A stretch of DNA of 64,000 bases from Pseudomonas frederiksbergensis (GTDB taxonomy: Bacteria; Pseudomonadota; Gammaproteobacteria; Pseudomonadales; Pseudomonadaceae): assembly GCF_003732275.1 (NCBI RefSeq), contig NZ_MOBM01000043.1:51396-115395 (forward strand). The letters are read 5' to 3'. The notes under the pieces were generated by a model. It did not search any database, was not told the origin of the DNA, and was given only the letters and a program-made list of their open reading frames with translations. Of the stretch, positions 26,954 to 36,944 are shown piece after piece (the stretch's first letter is position 1; every line of letters starts with the position of its first letter). Position numbers and translations under genes: made by a program.

Positions 26954-27570
26954 GTATGGCTGGCGGTTTACTGACGATCACCTCCTTCGCTGCGAGTGCC
27001 GCGAGCGCCATTACAGGGGTGGCCGCGATTGTGACGGGGAATGAGGGTATGGAAAAAGCCAGTATGTACACTGGGTACATTGCAATGGGGGCGGGGTTGG
27101 GGGTGTATGCGATGGGACGGATTGGGGCAGCGGCGGTGAAGACCTCAGTACCACAGTCGCCTTTAAGGATGGAGACTATAGAGGCTCCAGTTTTTTCAAA
27201 TCTGAAAAGTTCAAAAAATCTAGTTCGCACCTCTATTAGTCCGAATCCGGCTAACGGTAATATAACAAAAAATGTGGCGGTAGAATCTGCACCTAAAGTC
27301 CCGGCCGTACCTAGCCTTAAAGTTTCCAATTCATTATCGAGAAATGCCACGCCCAAAGTGACTCAGGTAAAGACAAAACCCAGCGAGCCTGTCTTAAATA
27401 ACAAAACAGTAGATATGAATCTACCTGAATCATGGCAGTACCAAGACGAAGACATCACCATGTTTGTCTCAGATACTCCACCCAGATTTGCTGGCGACCG
27501 AGGTGATGTATCATTTAGGACCAATCGCGTACGGATTTTAAACCAACTAATTCTAGCGCAACGTTTCTAA
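26940..27570 (+). pseudogene. C-terminal tail of a second RHS protein
   Basis: The frame begins inside a hydrophobic Gly/Ala-rich stretch (ASAASMAGGLLTITSFAASA, then ASAITGVAAIVTGNEGMEKA and SMYTGYIAMGAGLGVYAMGR). This resembles the segment that follows the RHS core in many Pseudomonas RHS proteins. A polar, low-GC tail of about 150 residues ends in RTNRVRILNQLILAQRF, without recognised toxin motifs. No RHS core is left on this strand. The fragment is fused head to head with the minus-strand RHS fragment. A hairpin terminator follows at 27590. Confidence 0.6.
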
Positions 27571-27589
27571 CAACCGAAACCGAGAATAA

Positions 27590-27628
27590 GCTCCAGCCCA
27601 ATCTTATGAAAAAGGCTGGAGCCTTTTC
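27590..27628 (+). terminator. Rho-independent terminator after the RHS tail
   Basis: Stem gctccagcc (27590-27598) pairs with ggctggagc (27614-27622) and is followed by cttttc. It separates the RHS remnant from the fimbrial operon. Confidence 0.75.
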
Positions 27629-27792
27629 ACATAATTGAGAGTTCTCTCATATCCCCCTCCCCGCCCTACTTTTAAACTCCTTCTTCCGAGACAACGCACT
27701 ACATCCACTCACCCCGCTTACCGCGCGGCAAGCTTCCCGAGACTGTCTCGCACTTTAATTCTCGGACTTTTTCTATTCAAAGGAATGGCAAC

Positions 27793-28353
27793 ATGAAGAA
27801 ATCTTTATTGACTTTACCGCTGGGCCTGACGCTAACTCTCGCAGGCCAGGCGGCATTTGCTTTCACCGGCACCATCAACTTCCAGGGCCGAATTGACAGC
27901 GCTACGTGCCCCATCGAAGTCATTGATCCGGTTAGCGGTTCAGTAAACGGTCCCGTTCTTATTGGTTTTGCCAACACCAAACAGTTCACCAGCATCGGCG
28001 ACGAAAGCGCCGGCAAAACATTTGCACTAAAATTGACCCCAGGCGGTGGTTGCGTGGTGCCGCCGGGTAGTACCGCGGCGACTGTGACGTTCAGTTCGGT
28101 TTATGGCGGAGTAGGCCCGAGCGATGCTTATCACGGCCTTAAACCTCTTGCAGGTGTTGCCCAAGGCCTTGGCGTAGCGATCAAAGACAGCAGAGGAGCT
28201 CTCATCCCTAATGGCGACGCCTCCAGATCGTATCCAATCTCTATTACGGACCCAAGCACCCTGACCTTCCATGCCGTTTACAAGTCGTATCTGACTGCCG
28301 TAACCGCAGGCCCTGCGGAATCGGACGTTAACTTCACCGTCAATATCATTTAA
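27793..28353 (+). CDS. Type 1-like fimbrial major subunit
   Basis: 186 residues with a Sec signal peptide (MKKSLLTLPLGLTLTLAGQA, cleaved near AFA-FTG). The mature protein starts with the donor-strand region TGTINFQGRIDSATCPIEV. It has two cysteines (SATCPI and GGGCVVP) for the usual pilin disulfide, and ends in ESDVNFTVNII, a typical pilin C-terminal strand. First gene of the chaperone-usher operon. A stem-loop right after the gene would favour high pilin expression relative to the chaperone and usher. Confidence 0.9.
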   Translation: MKKSLLTLPLGLTLTLAGQAAFAFTGTINFQGRIDSATCPIEVIDPVSGSVNGPVLIGFANTKQFTSIGDESAGKTFALKLTPGGGCVVPPGSTAATVTFSSVYGGVGPSDAYHGLKPLAGVAQGLGVAIKDSRGALIPNGDASRSYPISITDPSTLTFHAVYKSYLTAVTAGPAESDVNFTVNII

Positions 28354-28368
28354 GTTCCGCATTACACT

Positions 28369-28399
28369 CGCCAGAAAATTTCGATTTTCTGGCGCTCTA
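28369..28399 (+). terminator. Intra-operon hairpin after the pilin gene
   Basis: Perfect stem cgccagaaaat / attttctggcg with a ttcg loop (28369-28394), then a short T-rich run. It is likely a partial terminator or mRNA-stabilising element. Confidence 0.75.
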
Positions 28400-28453
28400 T
28401 TTTAGTTACGGCCCGCCGGGTCTGTTTGACAAATCGTTCAAGGAAACTCATTC

Positions 28454-29209
28454 ATGCCTGGCTTATTTAAATGGCCGCTAAATATCAGAGCCGTGAGCAT
28501 CACTTGCACATTCACTGCTTTTTTTTCCCTTTATTTGCCCAGCACTCAAGCAGCATTGACCCTCAGTGGTACGCGGGTTGTTTTCAATGGCGAAAAACGC
28601 AATGTTTCATTGACCATTTCCAACCCGAGCGACAAAGCTTTCGCTGTTCAAAGTTGGGTCAATACCGTTACTGACGATCAAACCACTGCGGTGCCGTTTA
28701 TTGTCTCCCCGCCATTATTCCGATTAAACGCGAACAAGGAACAGCAAATTCAAATCAATGGCTTACCCAACGCATTGCCCCGTGATCGCGAGTCTCTGTT
28801 TTATCTAAATGTACAAGAAATTCCCCAAATACAGACCACCGAAGCGAATCAACTCAATATTGCCCTGCGCACTCGGATTAAATTTTTTTACCGACCGCAG
28901 GAATTAAAAGACAATCCAGTAGATCGGCTGAAAGACCTGAGCTGGTCATTACAAAAAGAACGGAATCAGATTTATTTATTGGCAAGTAATCCCAGCCCGT
29001 TTCACGTGTCGTTCATCCGGATAGAAGTCATCAGCAACGGCCAGGTCGTTGTACTGGATAACACCGCCATGCTCTCGCCTCTTTCCAGCCAACGTTACAA
29101 TCTACGCGGCGTCAAGCCCACCCAAGGCATGCAAGTTACGTTTTCGGCGATTACCGATTATGGCGGTTTTACCCAGCCTATTACTTTGCCCGTCAGCTCT
29201 GGCTTTTAA
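28454..29209 (+). CDS. Fimbrial periplasmic chaperone (PapD/FimC type)
   Basis: 251 residues with a signal peptide ending near STQA-ALTL. Two Ig-like domains are evident. The subunit-binding Arg lies in LSGTRVVFNGE and the Lys in LRTRIKFFYRP, the two residues that anchor the pilin C-terminus. The motif SLFYLNVQEIP is the family signature. It caps fimbrial subunits in the periplasm and delivers them to the usher encoded next, 30 bases downstream. Confidence 0.92.
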   Translation: MPGLFKWPLNIRAVSITCTFTAFFSLYLPSTQAALTLSGTRVVFNGEKRNVSLTISNPSDKAFAVQSWVNTVTDDQTTAVPFIVSPPLFRLNANKEQQIQINGLPNALPRDRESLFYLNVQEIPQIQTTEANQLNIALRTRIKFFYRPQELKDNPVDRLKDLSWSLQKERNQIYLLASNPSPFHVSFIRIEVISNGQVVVLDNTAMLSPLSSQRYNLRGVKPTQGMQVTFSAITDYGGFTQPITLPVSSGF

Positions 29210-29239
29210 GTCTCTGGCGTAAATGCTCTTGTCCGGAAC

Positions 29240-31764
29240 ATGACTATGTCTTCTCCAACCCGGCGTCTGTGCCCATCGACTCGGCGGTGTCTCTTTCCTC
29301 TCTTTGTTATCAGCAGCGGTAGCATCCTGCTCTTGGAGATCGACTCAGCGCGTGCGAGCGAAACGCTGGAATTCCAGTCCACGTTCATGCGTCAACTCGA
29401 CAGCCACCCTGGTAATGCCGGCGCCCTGGCGTTGAATGCCTTGGCCGCCCATCAGGATTTAGGCCCGGGCCGTTACCTGGTCCGTATCCACATCAATCAC
29501 GTTTTTTTTGATCAGCGTGAAATCGACTTCCTGGCTTCCCCCGGCACTGGAGAAATCTATCCCTGCCTGTCATACGGGCTGCTCAAGGAAATGGGCATCA
29601 AGCTCGATAGTTTTCCAGAGCTTGAAGGCACTGCACCTTCTTGCATCGATATCGGCACGTTTATACCCGGCGCCATCACCGACTTCGATGCCAGTCAACT
29701 GCTACTATCGGTATCCATCCCACAGATTGCTATGCGTCGTGATGTGGCCGGCTATGTCGACCCGCAATTGTGGGACTACGGCATCAATGCCGCTTTTGTT
29801 AGTTATCAGGCTTCAGCCCAACAAGGCCGGAACGCAAGCGCCGGGCAGTCTAATAACCAGGATCTGTATCTAAACAGTGGTATCAATCTGGGATCTTGGC
29901 GTCTGCGCAGTAATCATGCATTCCGTCACGACAGCCAGGGCCAGCGTGAATGGACCCGGGCTTATACCTATGTACAGCGAGATGTGCCCGGCACTCGCTC
30001 GCAATTGACCATCGGCGAGACCACCACGCCCGGTGACGTCTTCCGTAGCGTACCCATCAAAGGCGTGCAATTGGCCTCGGACATGGAGATGCTACCCGAT
30101 ACCTTGCAAAGCTACGCGCCGATCATTCGTGGGGTTGCGCAGACAAGGGCCAAACTCGAAGTTCGTCAGAATGGCTATCCGATTTATTCGACCTACGTCA
30201 GCGCCGGCCCCTATGAGATCAATGATCTCAGCACCGGCGGCGGCAGTGGCGAACTGGAAATCATCTTGACCGAAGCCGATGGACAGGTCCGGCGTTTCAC
30301 CCAATCCTATTCCACGCTCAGCAACCTGCTACGTGAAGGCGTTTGGCGCTATAGCACCAGCGTAGGTCGCTACAACGCGCCTGGCGTTACCCTGGAGGAC
30401 CCGCTGCTCTGGCAAGGCACTTTGGCTGTCGGCGCCAGTGCGACTTCGACGCTGTACGGTGGTCTGCTGGCCAGCGATTTTTATCGAGCCGGCGCATTGG
30501 GGTTTGGTACAAATCTCGGACAGATAGGGGCGCTCTCGTTCGATGTTACTCAATCCCGTGCCGATACCGACCCCACCAATAATGGTCAGCATACGCAGGG
30601 CATGAGCTACGCCCTGAAGTACGGGAAAACCTTCGAAACCCGTACCAATCTGCGATTTGCCGGCTATCGCTATTCAACAGAAGGTTATCGTGACTTCGAC
30701 GAAGCGCTGCGCGAGCGTGCTCACGATACTCGCTTCAACGGCAGCCGGCGCAGTCGCCTTGAGGCAGCGATCTATCAAAATATCGGCACCTCAAGTTCGA
30801 TAAATCTGACCTTGTCCCAAGAAGACTATTGGCGTACCCATTACCAGCAACGGCAGTTCCAGTTTCAGTTCAATACGCAATACAAAAACGTCAGTTACAA
30901 CCTGTACGCCTCACAATCGCTGACTGAGTCGGGGCTCAGCGACCGGCAAATAAGTTTTGGCATTTCGCTTCCACTGGACTTCGCCCGGTCGACAACGGCC
31001 ACCTTCGATATCAGAGAGAGCCAAGGGCAGTTCAGCCAGCGCGCCAGTCTTTCCGGTAGCGCCGACCAATACCGCATGAACTATCGCGCCGCTCTGTCCA
31101 ACAGTACGCACAACCAGCAAGCCGCGGAATTGTCGATGAACTATCAAGCGCCCGTTGCGAGCGTTGGTGCTGGTGTGACGCAAAGCGCGCGGTACAGCAG
31201 CCTTTCGATGAATGCCAGTGGCGCACTGCTGTTGCACGAAGGCGGACTTGAAATGGGGCCTTACCTGGGCGAAACCAGCGGCCTGGTAGACGTCCCGGAT
31301 ATCGCCGGCATCGGGTATTGAACAGCACCGCCGTCAAGACCAATGAGCGTGGTTATGCCTTGATTCCATATCTACGACCTTACCGGGTCAACCGGGTAGT
31401 GCTCGATAGCAGCGAACTGGGTCCGAACGTTGAAATCGACAATGGCGTAGCACACGTGGTGCCGCGCCGCGGTGCGGTGGTCAAGGCAGGCTTTAGTGCA
31501 CGCAAGGTCCAACGCTTGGTCATTACTGCACGTAATAGCGACGGCGAGCCCTTGCCATTCGGCGCTCAAGTCAGCGACGCGACGGGTAAGCCACTGGGAA
31601 TTGTCGGACAAGCCGGACAGTTCATGCTGGGAACTACCCACAATATACAAATATTGCATGTGCGCTGGGGTGAAAAACCTGCCGAGCAATGCCAATTGCA
31701 TCTGGACGCTGACAGCCAGCCTGAAGAACAAGGCTATCAGATACGGGAATCAGCCTGCCTTTGA
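29240..31764 (+). pseudogene. Fimbrial outer-membrane usher, split by a one-base frameshift
   Basis: The first frame gives 693 residues: a signal peptide, the N-terminal chaperone-binding domain (NHVFFDQREIDFLASPGTGE), then the barrel and plug (SDMEMLPDTLQSYAPIIRG and YEINDLSTGGGSGELEI). It ends at a TGA (31319-31321) straight after DVPDIAGIG. The next frame continues LNSTAVKTNERGYALIPYLR and the C-terminal plug-binding domains to 31764. One extra G in the GGG at 31313-31315 would restore a single usher of about 840 residues, the usual size. As written, the C-terminal domains are lost and fimbriae should not assemble. Confidence 0.85.
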
Positions 31765-31824
31765 TGTAAGGCGACTAAGCCGATGCACTGAGAATGTATC
31801 GGCTTGTTTATCTCAGGATTGAAA

Positions 31825-32910
31825 ATGACACCGAACAAACACCTGCTGAGAAGCCTGACCTTTGTTGTGGTTAGCCCCATGATCCCTTTCAGCCTTGGGT
31901 ACGCTGCCGATGGCTGTTACTGGAAGGACGGCAACGCCGGACCTATTTCATACAGTGTGAATGTAGGAACCCATTACGTGCCCAGAGACGTCCGACGAAG
32001 CACACCTATCGGCCCAGTGGACAAGCGCTATGGGCCAGTATCCGGTGGCGGGCTGGCAGTTGACTGCCTCACCCAGGGGGCCCAAATCGACTTTAAGGCA
32101 CAGAATCGTGAACCGATCGCGCCAGGTATTTTTGACCCCGTTAACGGCGAAGACATCACTGGGAAAGTGATAAGAACCAATATTGATGGTATCGGTGTCA
32201 GAGTCAAACTGGGGACTCCCTATTCCACGCAATGGACGTCGTCCAGCCGCAGTTTCGCAGTTCCCTATGAGGCCTACATAAATCGTTATATGCCAAACGT
32301 GCTTTCTCATTCGCTGCTGATACCGCAGATTACATTGATCAAAACAGGCGATATCGGGCCAGGCATACATACCCTGAATGTATCGAATCTGCTGGGCGGT
32401 GAATTTACCGGAATCGGCACCGGCTTTAATGTATCCCTGACAGGTACTGTCATTCAGGCGGAGTGCTCGGTTTCCTCAAACCCGGTCAGCGCTGACCCCG
32501 TGGATCTGGGAGCGTGGGACGTCTCGGAGTTCACTAGTGTCGGCCACACCACAACGCCACAATCTTTCAACATCACACTGAATTCATGCATTGCCGATAA
32601 TCGACTGCCCCCGGAAACTATCACCTATGCACATATCCGGCTGGACCCCACTGCAGGGTCAATGACCCATGACGCCAATTTAGGCCAATTTACCCTGGGC
32701 ACCGGCTCGACCGCTAGAGGGGTTGTCATACAAATACTGCATGAAGATGAAACGCCCATCGGTTTGGCCAGTGACGTTCGGCTAAAGCCCATTACCCCCG
32801 GTAATACGACACTTGGCTTCAAGGCTCGCCTCTACCAGACCGAACCGTCGGATCGGGTAGCAGCAGGCTCAACCAAGGGTTCGTTGAGCTTTACCATTAC
32901 GTATCTTTGA
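31825..32910 (+). CDS. Fimbrial tip adhesin (two-domain)
   Basis: 361 residues from the ATG at 31825 (caggattgaaa precedes it). A signal peptide ends near GYA-ADG. An N-terminal lectin-like domain of about 185 residues with its own cysteine pair (DGCYWK, VDCLTQG) is followed by a pilin domain (GTVIQAECSVSSN, NSCIADNR) ending in the donor-strand-accepting segment KGSLSFTITYL. The two-domain layout and last-gene position match FimH-type tip adhesins. The ligand is unknown. It converges on the 483-residue Ig-like protein gene 16 bases away. Confidence 0.82.
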   Translation: MTPNKHLLRSLTFVVVSPMIPFSLGYAADGCYWKDGNAGPISYSVNVGTHYVPRDVRRSTPIGPVDKRYGPVSGGGLAVDCLTQGAQIDFKAQNREPIAPGIFDPVNGEDITGKVIRTNIDGIGVRVKLGTPYSTQWTSSSRSFAVPYEAYINRYMPNVLSHSLLIPQITLIKTGDIGPGIHTLNVSNLLGGEFTGIGTGFNVSLTGTVIQAECSVSSNPVSADPVDLGAWDVSEFTSVGHTTTPQSFNITLNSCIADNRLPPETITYAHIRLDPTAGSMTHDANLGQFTLGTGSTARGVVIQILHEDETPIGLASDVRLKPITPGNTTLGFKARLYQTEPSDRVAAGSTKGSLSFTITYL

Positions 32911-32926
32911 GCCTGAACGACGTCGA

Positions 32927-34378
32927 TCACGTGAGTAGTTGTATGTCCCGGGCCGGAAAGGCGAGATAGCTATCTCCCCCATCAAAGCTGACACTGACAT
33001 TGACCCTAAATATGGAGTTGATACTTAGGCGCTCCAGGTACGATTTAGGTAACGTCGCTCTGTTTATTCCTCTGGTGACCGGCCATGCGCTACGTATGGT
33101 CTCGTCAGGAAGACTGGCAGCGGTCAACCAGATATTGATCAGCTGAGTCTGCGCCTGATAAACCCAGGCCGCTAATGTCAGGTCTGTTCCTCCAGGCGGA
33201 ACAGCATTGCGACTGAGTTTCAGAGGGCTACCTCGTGCGGCCTGGGGACAATCAATTTGCATGAATTTACTCGCCGCGATAGCGCGGACTGTAAGCCTGA
33301 GGGGATCTGATTCAGGCTCACCGTTCACGCGATAAGTAACCTCTACCATTCTATTCGCACCAATGTTGGCTGGAATGGCTGTGGCTGGAATGGGAAATCT
33401 GGATGGATCAGAGGGGGCTGGCTCCAAGGCATGATGAGACCCCAAATCACCGTACCCACGCCAATAAACCTCACGCTTATGCCCCTGGCCCTCGTCGTCC
33501 TGCCTCGGGATCATGACAGTCACACCTGAAACACCATAAAACAGTGGATCCAACACCGCTGTCCCTACCCCATTTTGTGCTTCTTCAACGGTGGGATGTC
33601 GCCTCAGTGGCGGTGGCAGGATTTCCACTTGAATGCGCACATTCGCCGAAGGGGTGGACTCATTGCCAGCCCGATCGCGCACTCGATAGGTGGCATAGCG
33701 CATTCCATTATCGCGATCGCGCAGCATATCCCCCTTGAAAGAAAGCAGCAAAGGGTGGCCGATATTGGTCGGGTCCAGTGTCAGGGTATCGACAACATCT
33801 TCACTGTCGGGAAACTCTTCCCAATACCAAGTGATCACATCGCCCACTTTTTTTTCGTTGTAATCAGGCAGCTTTGCCTCCACCTGATCGCTGTTTGCGG
33901 GGTCGGCCAGGTAAGCGGCAGTGATTTTTTTAGGAGGGGGGGAGACTTCAGGAGGGAAAATCAATCGGCTGTCGGTCGCCAGAACGTGGGCTGTGGTATC
34001 GAGCGAGATAACCAGTTCAAGAGAGTCATCAGCTTCGCCGTTGTAGCCTGTGACCTCGTAGCGCAACCGGTGCTGTCCGTCGTTGCCGCGCAGCATTCGT
34101 TGGGGCAATGTGACGAACCGGTCTGAAACCTCGATGGGTGCATCCCATACCCTGATATCTGCATGTCCATCGTCAAAGAACAACTCGACCGATTCATCGC
34201 CCAGCGAAGGGTCGGAGTTTGCCCATAGCTCAAACCAGACCTTCAGGTCATCATCTGTTTTGGCTTGCGGAAGCAGATTGGGGTCGCCGCCGGGCACATC
34301 TTCAAGCAACCCATCCACCCGAGGTGAGGGTAAAAGGGTTCTGAAGGCCGGGGGATTTTTTGGCTCGCTCATGGACAA
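32927..34378 (-). CDS. Ig-like modular protein of unknown function (483 aa)
   Basis: No confident family match. 483 residues, acidic, without signal peptide or membrane segment. The sequence suggests three to four beta-sandwich modules of about 110-130 residues: WFELWANSDPSLGDESVELF, ITWYWEEFPDSEDVVDTLTL, ATYRVRDRAGNESTPSANVR and EVTYRVNGEPESDPLRLTVR. The same style (TWYDTAQNDDVVDFFWNG, LIDKAQNPSAVSV) occurs in the 652-residue protein at 36998, so the two are probably paralogues. They flank the autotransporter gene on the same strand. Possible surface or secreted adhesin; export route not evident. Confidence 0.65.
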   Translation of the reverse strand: MSMSEPKNPPAFRTLLPSPRVDGLLEDVPGGDPNLLPQAKTDDDLKVWFELWANSDPSLGDESVELFFDDGHADIRVWDAPIEVSDRFVTLPQRMLRGNDGQHRLRYEVTGYNGEADDSLELVISLDTTAHVLATDSRLIFPPEVSPPPKKITAAYLADPANSDQVEAKLPDYNEKKVGDVITWYWEEFPDSEDVVDTLTLDPTNIGHPLLLSFKGDMLRDRDNGMRYATYRVRDRAGNESTPSANVRIQVEILPPPLRRHPTVEEAQNGVGTAVLDPLFYGVSGVTVMIPRQDDEGQGHKREVYWRGYGDLGSHHALEPAPSDPSRFPIPATAIPANIGANRMVEVTYRVNGEPESDPLRLTVRAIAASKFMQIDCPQAARGSPLKLSRNAVPPGGTDLTLAAWVYQAQTQLINIWLTAASLPDETIRSAWPVTRGINRATLPKSYLERLSINSIFRVNVSVSFDGGDSYLAFPARDIQLLT

Positions 34379-34495
34379 GACTCCTTAGAAAAGAGCAAGG
34401 GGACAATGACCTAGGCCACCACCCCCCACTTTATTTAAAGAACGTTGAACCGCAGCGCAGCCAACACGCCTGCGCGACTACCTCAGCTCATGTGT

Positions 34496-36712
34496 TTACC
34501 AGCTGTAACGGGCGCCCACGTTGACACCCCAGGGTTGTTCGATTTTGTCGCCGTTGCTGTAATCAAGATCCATATGCATCGAAACCTTGTCGGTCACGGC
34601 CAACGCCACACCTGCACCGAGCTCGCCACGGGAACCGGACAGATCGGTTTTAAAACCGATGTTGTTGACATCCACGTCAGAATTGTTGGCAAATTCGTGC
34701 ACATAAGCAGCGCGCAGGTAAGGTTGTACAGTTTTGCCTTCGGCCCACTTGAAGTTGCGCCCGACAGTGGCGCCCACCTTGCCGAGCAAGGAATGGGCAC
34801 GATCGCCATCGGCAGACAGACCGTTGTCCAGGTCATAATTGGCGCCGTCGATGATCAGGCCGGACAATTGCGCATACGGTTCGACAAAGTAATCATCAGC
34901 CAGCTTGATATGCCGGCCGAACTCCAGCGACGCACCCACGCCATTATTGTTGTAGTCGCCCTTGGCTTTTTTCCCGTCGCTGAGTTGCACGTCGGACTCG
35001 TTCTGGAATCGGTTGTACTTCACGACTCCGTCGAAGTAGTAACCGCTCTGTGCATCCAGCCATGTGGTGTAAGCACCCAGGTAGTAACTGTCGACTTCAC
35101 CGGTGGTGCCACGACTCATGTCCAGGTCCGATTTGCTGTAACCGGCCAGCACACCCATCAGCCATTGCCCATCGCCGATCGGCAACGGCGCGTCGGCTCC
35201 GAAAGACAGGCCTTGCTGGGTTTGCTTGTAGGCAACGCCGGCGCTTTCGCTCACATCGTATTTATTGCCATAGGCACGAATCCAGCCTCCGGCCTTGCCG
35301 TGGTCCATGCGCACTTCACCCATGCGGGTGCGCAGGGTGCTGAGTTCGCCGTACCAGACAGTCGGCGCGGCGTTGAACAGTGCCAGCACCGATTGAGTGC
35401 CTGGGCTGATGACCCGGCTGGCGGCGTCCAGGACCCAGTCATTATTACCCTGCTTGATCAGGTCGTAAGAAAAAGCTCCCAGGTTTACGGCGCCGCCCTT
35501 AAGGGCGAAGGTTGCGTCGCCAGAACCAATATGGACTATGGGCGTCGCGCCTGCCCCCACCGGTTCTGTGCCTCGGCTGTCGAGCGCAATCGTATGGTTG
35601 CCGCTGGCATTTCCCGTCACCGTCAGGGTGTCGACTTGGCCGGTGGTAAAATCGTTGTGCATGTGAAACGTACCGCCCTCACCCGAGAGCGTGTCCACGG
35701 ACAATTTGAAGTACTGCCCCGGATTGCCAAACTGGACAGCACCGCCGTTCAACGTCAGGTTCTGCACCTGACCATCACCCACCATCACCCAGCTGGCATC
35801 GTTGTTGACTGCCAGATTCTGAACGTTTTCCAGGCGCCCGGTCAGGGTTGCGGAATGGTCGAGCAGGACGTCGGCACTGGCGCCATTTGCCACGATGACA
35901 TCACCGATAAGATGGCTGTTATCGAGGTTGAAGTTGGCCGAAGCACCGTTGATGACCTCCAGCAGCGTACCGTTGCCGCCCTTCAGTGTGGAACCATTGT
36001 TGACCTGAATATTAACCCGCTCGACGTTGGTCTGGGTCTGGCCGTTAACAATGATGGCCGATCCGCTCTGGCCTTCGACATGGGTTTTATCGAGAATCAA
36101 CGTATTGTTCGCAGGCAAATTACCGGCGGCAAACAGACTGACACCATGGAGCCCGCCAACGATCCTGCTTTCGCTGGCAAGGACTTTGCCGCCGAAACTC
36201 TGGACGCCGATGCCATCAGGGTTTGTGGCCGTGACTGTGGTACCGGATTCCAGGCTCAGTTGCGATTGCGCGCTGAGGCTTGCACCAAACTGGCCGCCGA
36301 TGATCTCGCTGTCGCTGACCCGTGCAGTGGAGCCGCCGAGGGCCGTCGCTATCAGACGCAGCCCAGTACGATCGCTGACGATTCGACTTTTATTGGTGAT
36401 GGTTGCAGCACTGTTGGACAACTCGACGCCGTTGCTTGTACCTGAGGCAGTTACCTTCGTGTCGTTGAGCACCAGCCTGGAACCCGCCTGCGCCCGAATC
36501 TCGTCGGTGGTGGCGCCGTTGGCTGTCAGACTGGAGCCGTCACGCACCAGCCAACTGTCAATCGTCGTCGTGTCATCAATCGTCCTTGAGCTGCCGTTTT
36601 CGATCGTCGATAGTGCCAGCGCACCCGGACTGATCAACAGCATCGGCGCCAGAGTGGCAAGTTTGAGCGTCCGGGCGAGCAGTGAAACTGAGAATGAGTG
36701 GCTGACGTGCAT
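34496..36712 (-). CDS. Pertactin-like autotransporter
   Basis: 738 residues from the ATG at 36710-36712, chosen because caggag lies 7 bases upstream. A signal peptide (LLARTLKLATLAPMLLISPG, cleaved near ALA-LST) leads into a beta-helical passenger rich in Asn/Ser/Thr repeats (ITNKSRIVSDRTGLRLIATA; NLAVNNDASWVMVGDGQVQN). From about residue 460 the autotransporter barrel follows (VWYGELSTLRTRMGEVRMDH to the C-terminal GARYSW with terminal aromatic). The passenger has no protease or lipase motif. Likely a surface-displayed adhesin of the pertactin class. Confidence 0.88.
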   Translation of the reverse strand: MHVSHSFSVSLLARTLKLATLAPMLLISPGALALSTIENGSSRTIDDTTTIDSWLVRDGSSLTANGATTDEIRAQAGSRLVLNDTKVTASGTSNGVELSNSAATITNKSRIVSDRTGLRLIATALGGSTARVSDSEIIGGQFGASLSAQSQLSLESGTTVTATNPDGIGVQSFGGKVLASESRIVGGLHGVSLFAAGNLPANNTLILDKTHVEGQSGSAIIVNGQTQTNVERVNIQVNNGSTLKGGNGTLLEVINGASANFNLDNSHLIGDVIVANGASADVLLDHSATLTGRLENVQNLAVNNDASWVMVGDGQVQNLTLNGGAVQFGNPGQYFKLSVDTLSGEGGTFHMHNDFTTGQVDTLTVTGNASGNHTIALDSRGTEPVGAGATPIVHIGSGDATFALKGGAVNLGAFSYDLIKQGNNDWVLDAASRVISPGTQSVLALFNAAPTVWYGELSTLRTRMGEVRMDHGKAGGWIRAYGNKYDVSESAGVAYKQTQQGLSFGADAPLPIGDGQWLMGVLAGYSKSDLDMSRGTTGEVDSYYLGAYTTWLDAQSGYYFDGVVKYNRFQNESDVQLSDGKKAKGDYNNNGVGASLEFGRHIKLADDYFVEPYAQLSGLIIDGANYDLDNGLSADGDRAHSLLGKVGATVGRNFKWAEGKTVQPYLRAAYVHEFANNSDVDVNNIGFKTDLSGSRGELGAGVALAVTDKVSMHMDLDYSNGDKIEQPWGVNVGARYSW

Positions 36713-36900
36713 AGTGTCGCTCCTGAGTCTGTCGGCTATAGGTAGAAACACCACCTGCTAGCACCTCACAGATCGTGTTTCTGAAAGGCTGGCGATCCTA
36801 ATCAACTTCCTACGACAGATATGTAGGACTAATCCTAACGAGCACAGAAACTCTCTCAGATAACTGTATGGCCCAGTTCATAGACCTTGCTTGAATCAAA

Positions 36901-36931
36901 GTCGGCACGGACAGCAAACATCCGTGTCGAC
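36901..36931 (-). terminator. Hairpin downstream of the restored Ig-like frame
   Basis: Stem gtcggcacgga (36901-36911) pairs with tccgtgtcgac (36921-36931) with one G-T mismatch. On the minus strand it is followed by tttgattc. It lies 14 bases beyond the stop codon (36945) of the shifted frame of the upstream gene, which supports that frame as the original end. Confidence 0.6.
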
Positions 36932-36944
36932 CCTGAAAATGTAA

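Noticed and set aside
25748..26974. 408-codon plus-strand frame opposite the RHS fragment
   Set aside because: Shadow frame; the minus strand carries clear YD repeats and the RHS core.
34445..36445. Long plus-strand open frame of 666 codons opposite the autotransporter
   Set aside because: It is antisense to a well-supported autotransporter with signal peptide and barrel; the composition is a shadow of the repetitive passenger.
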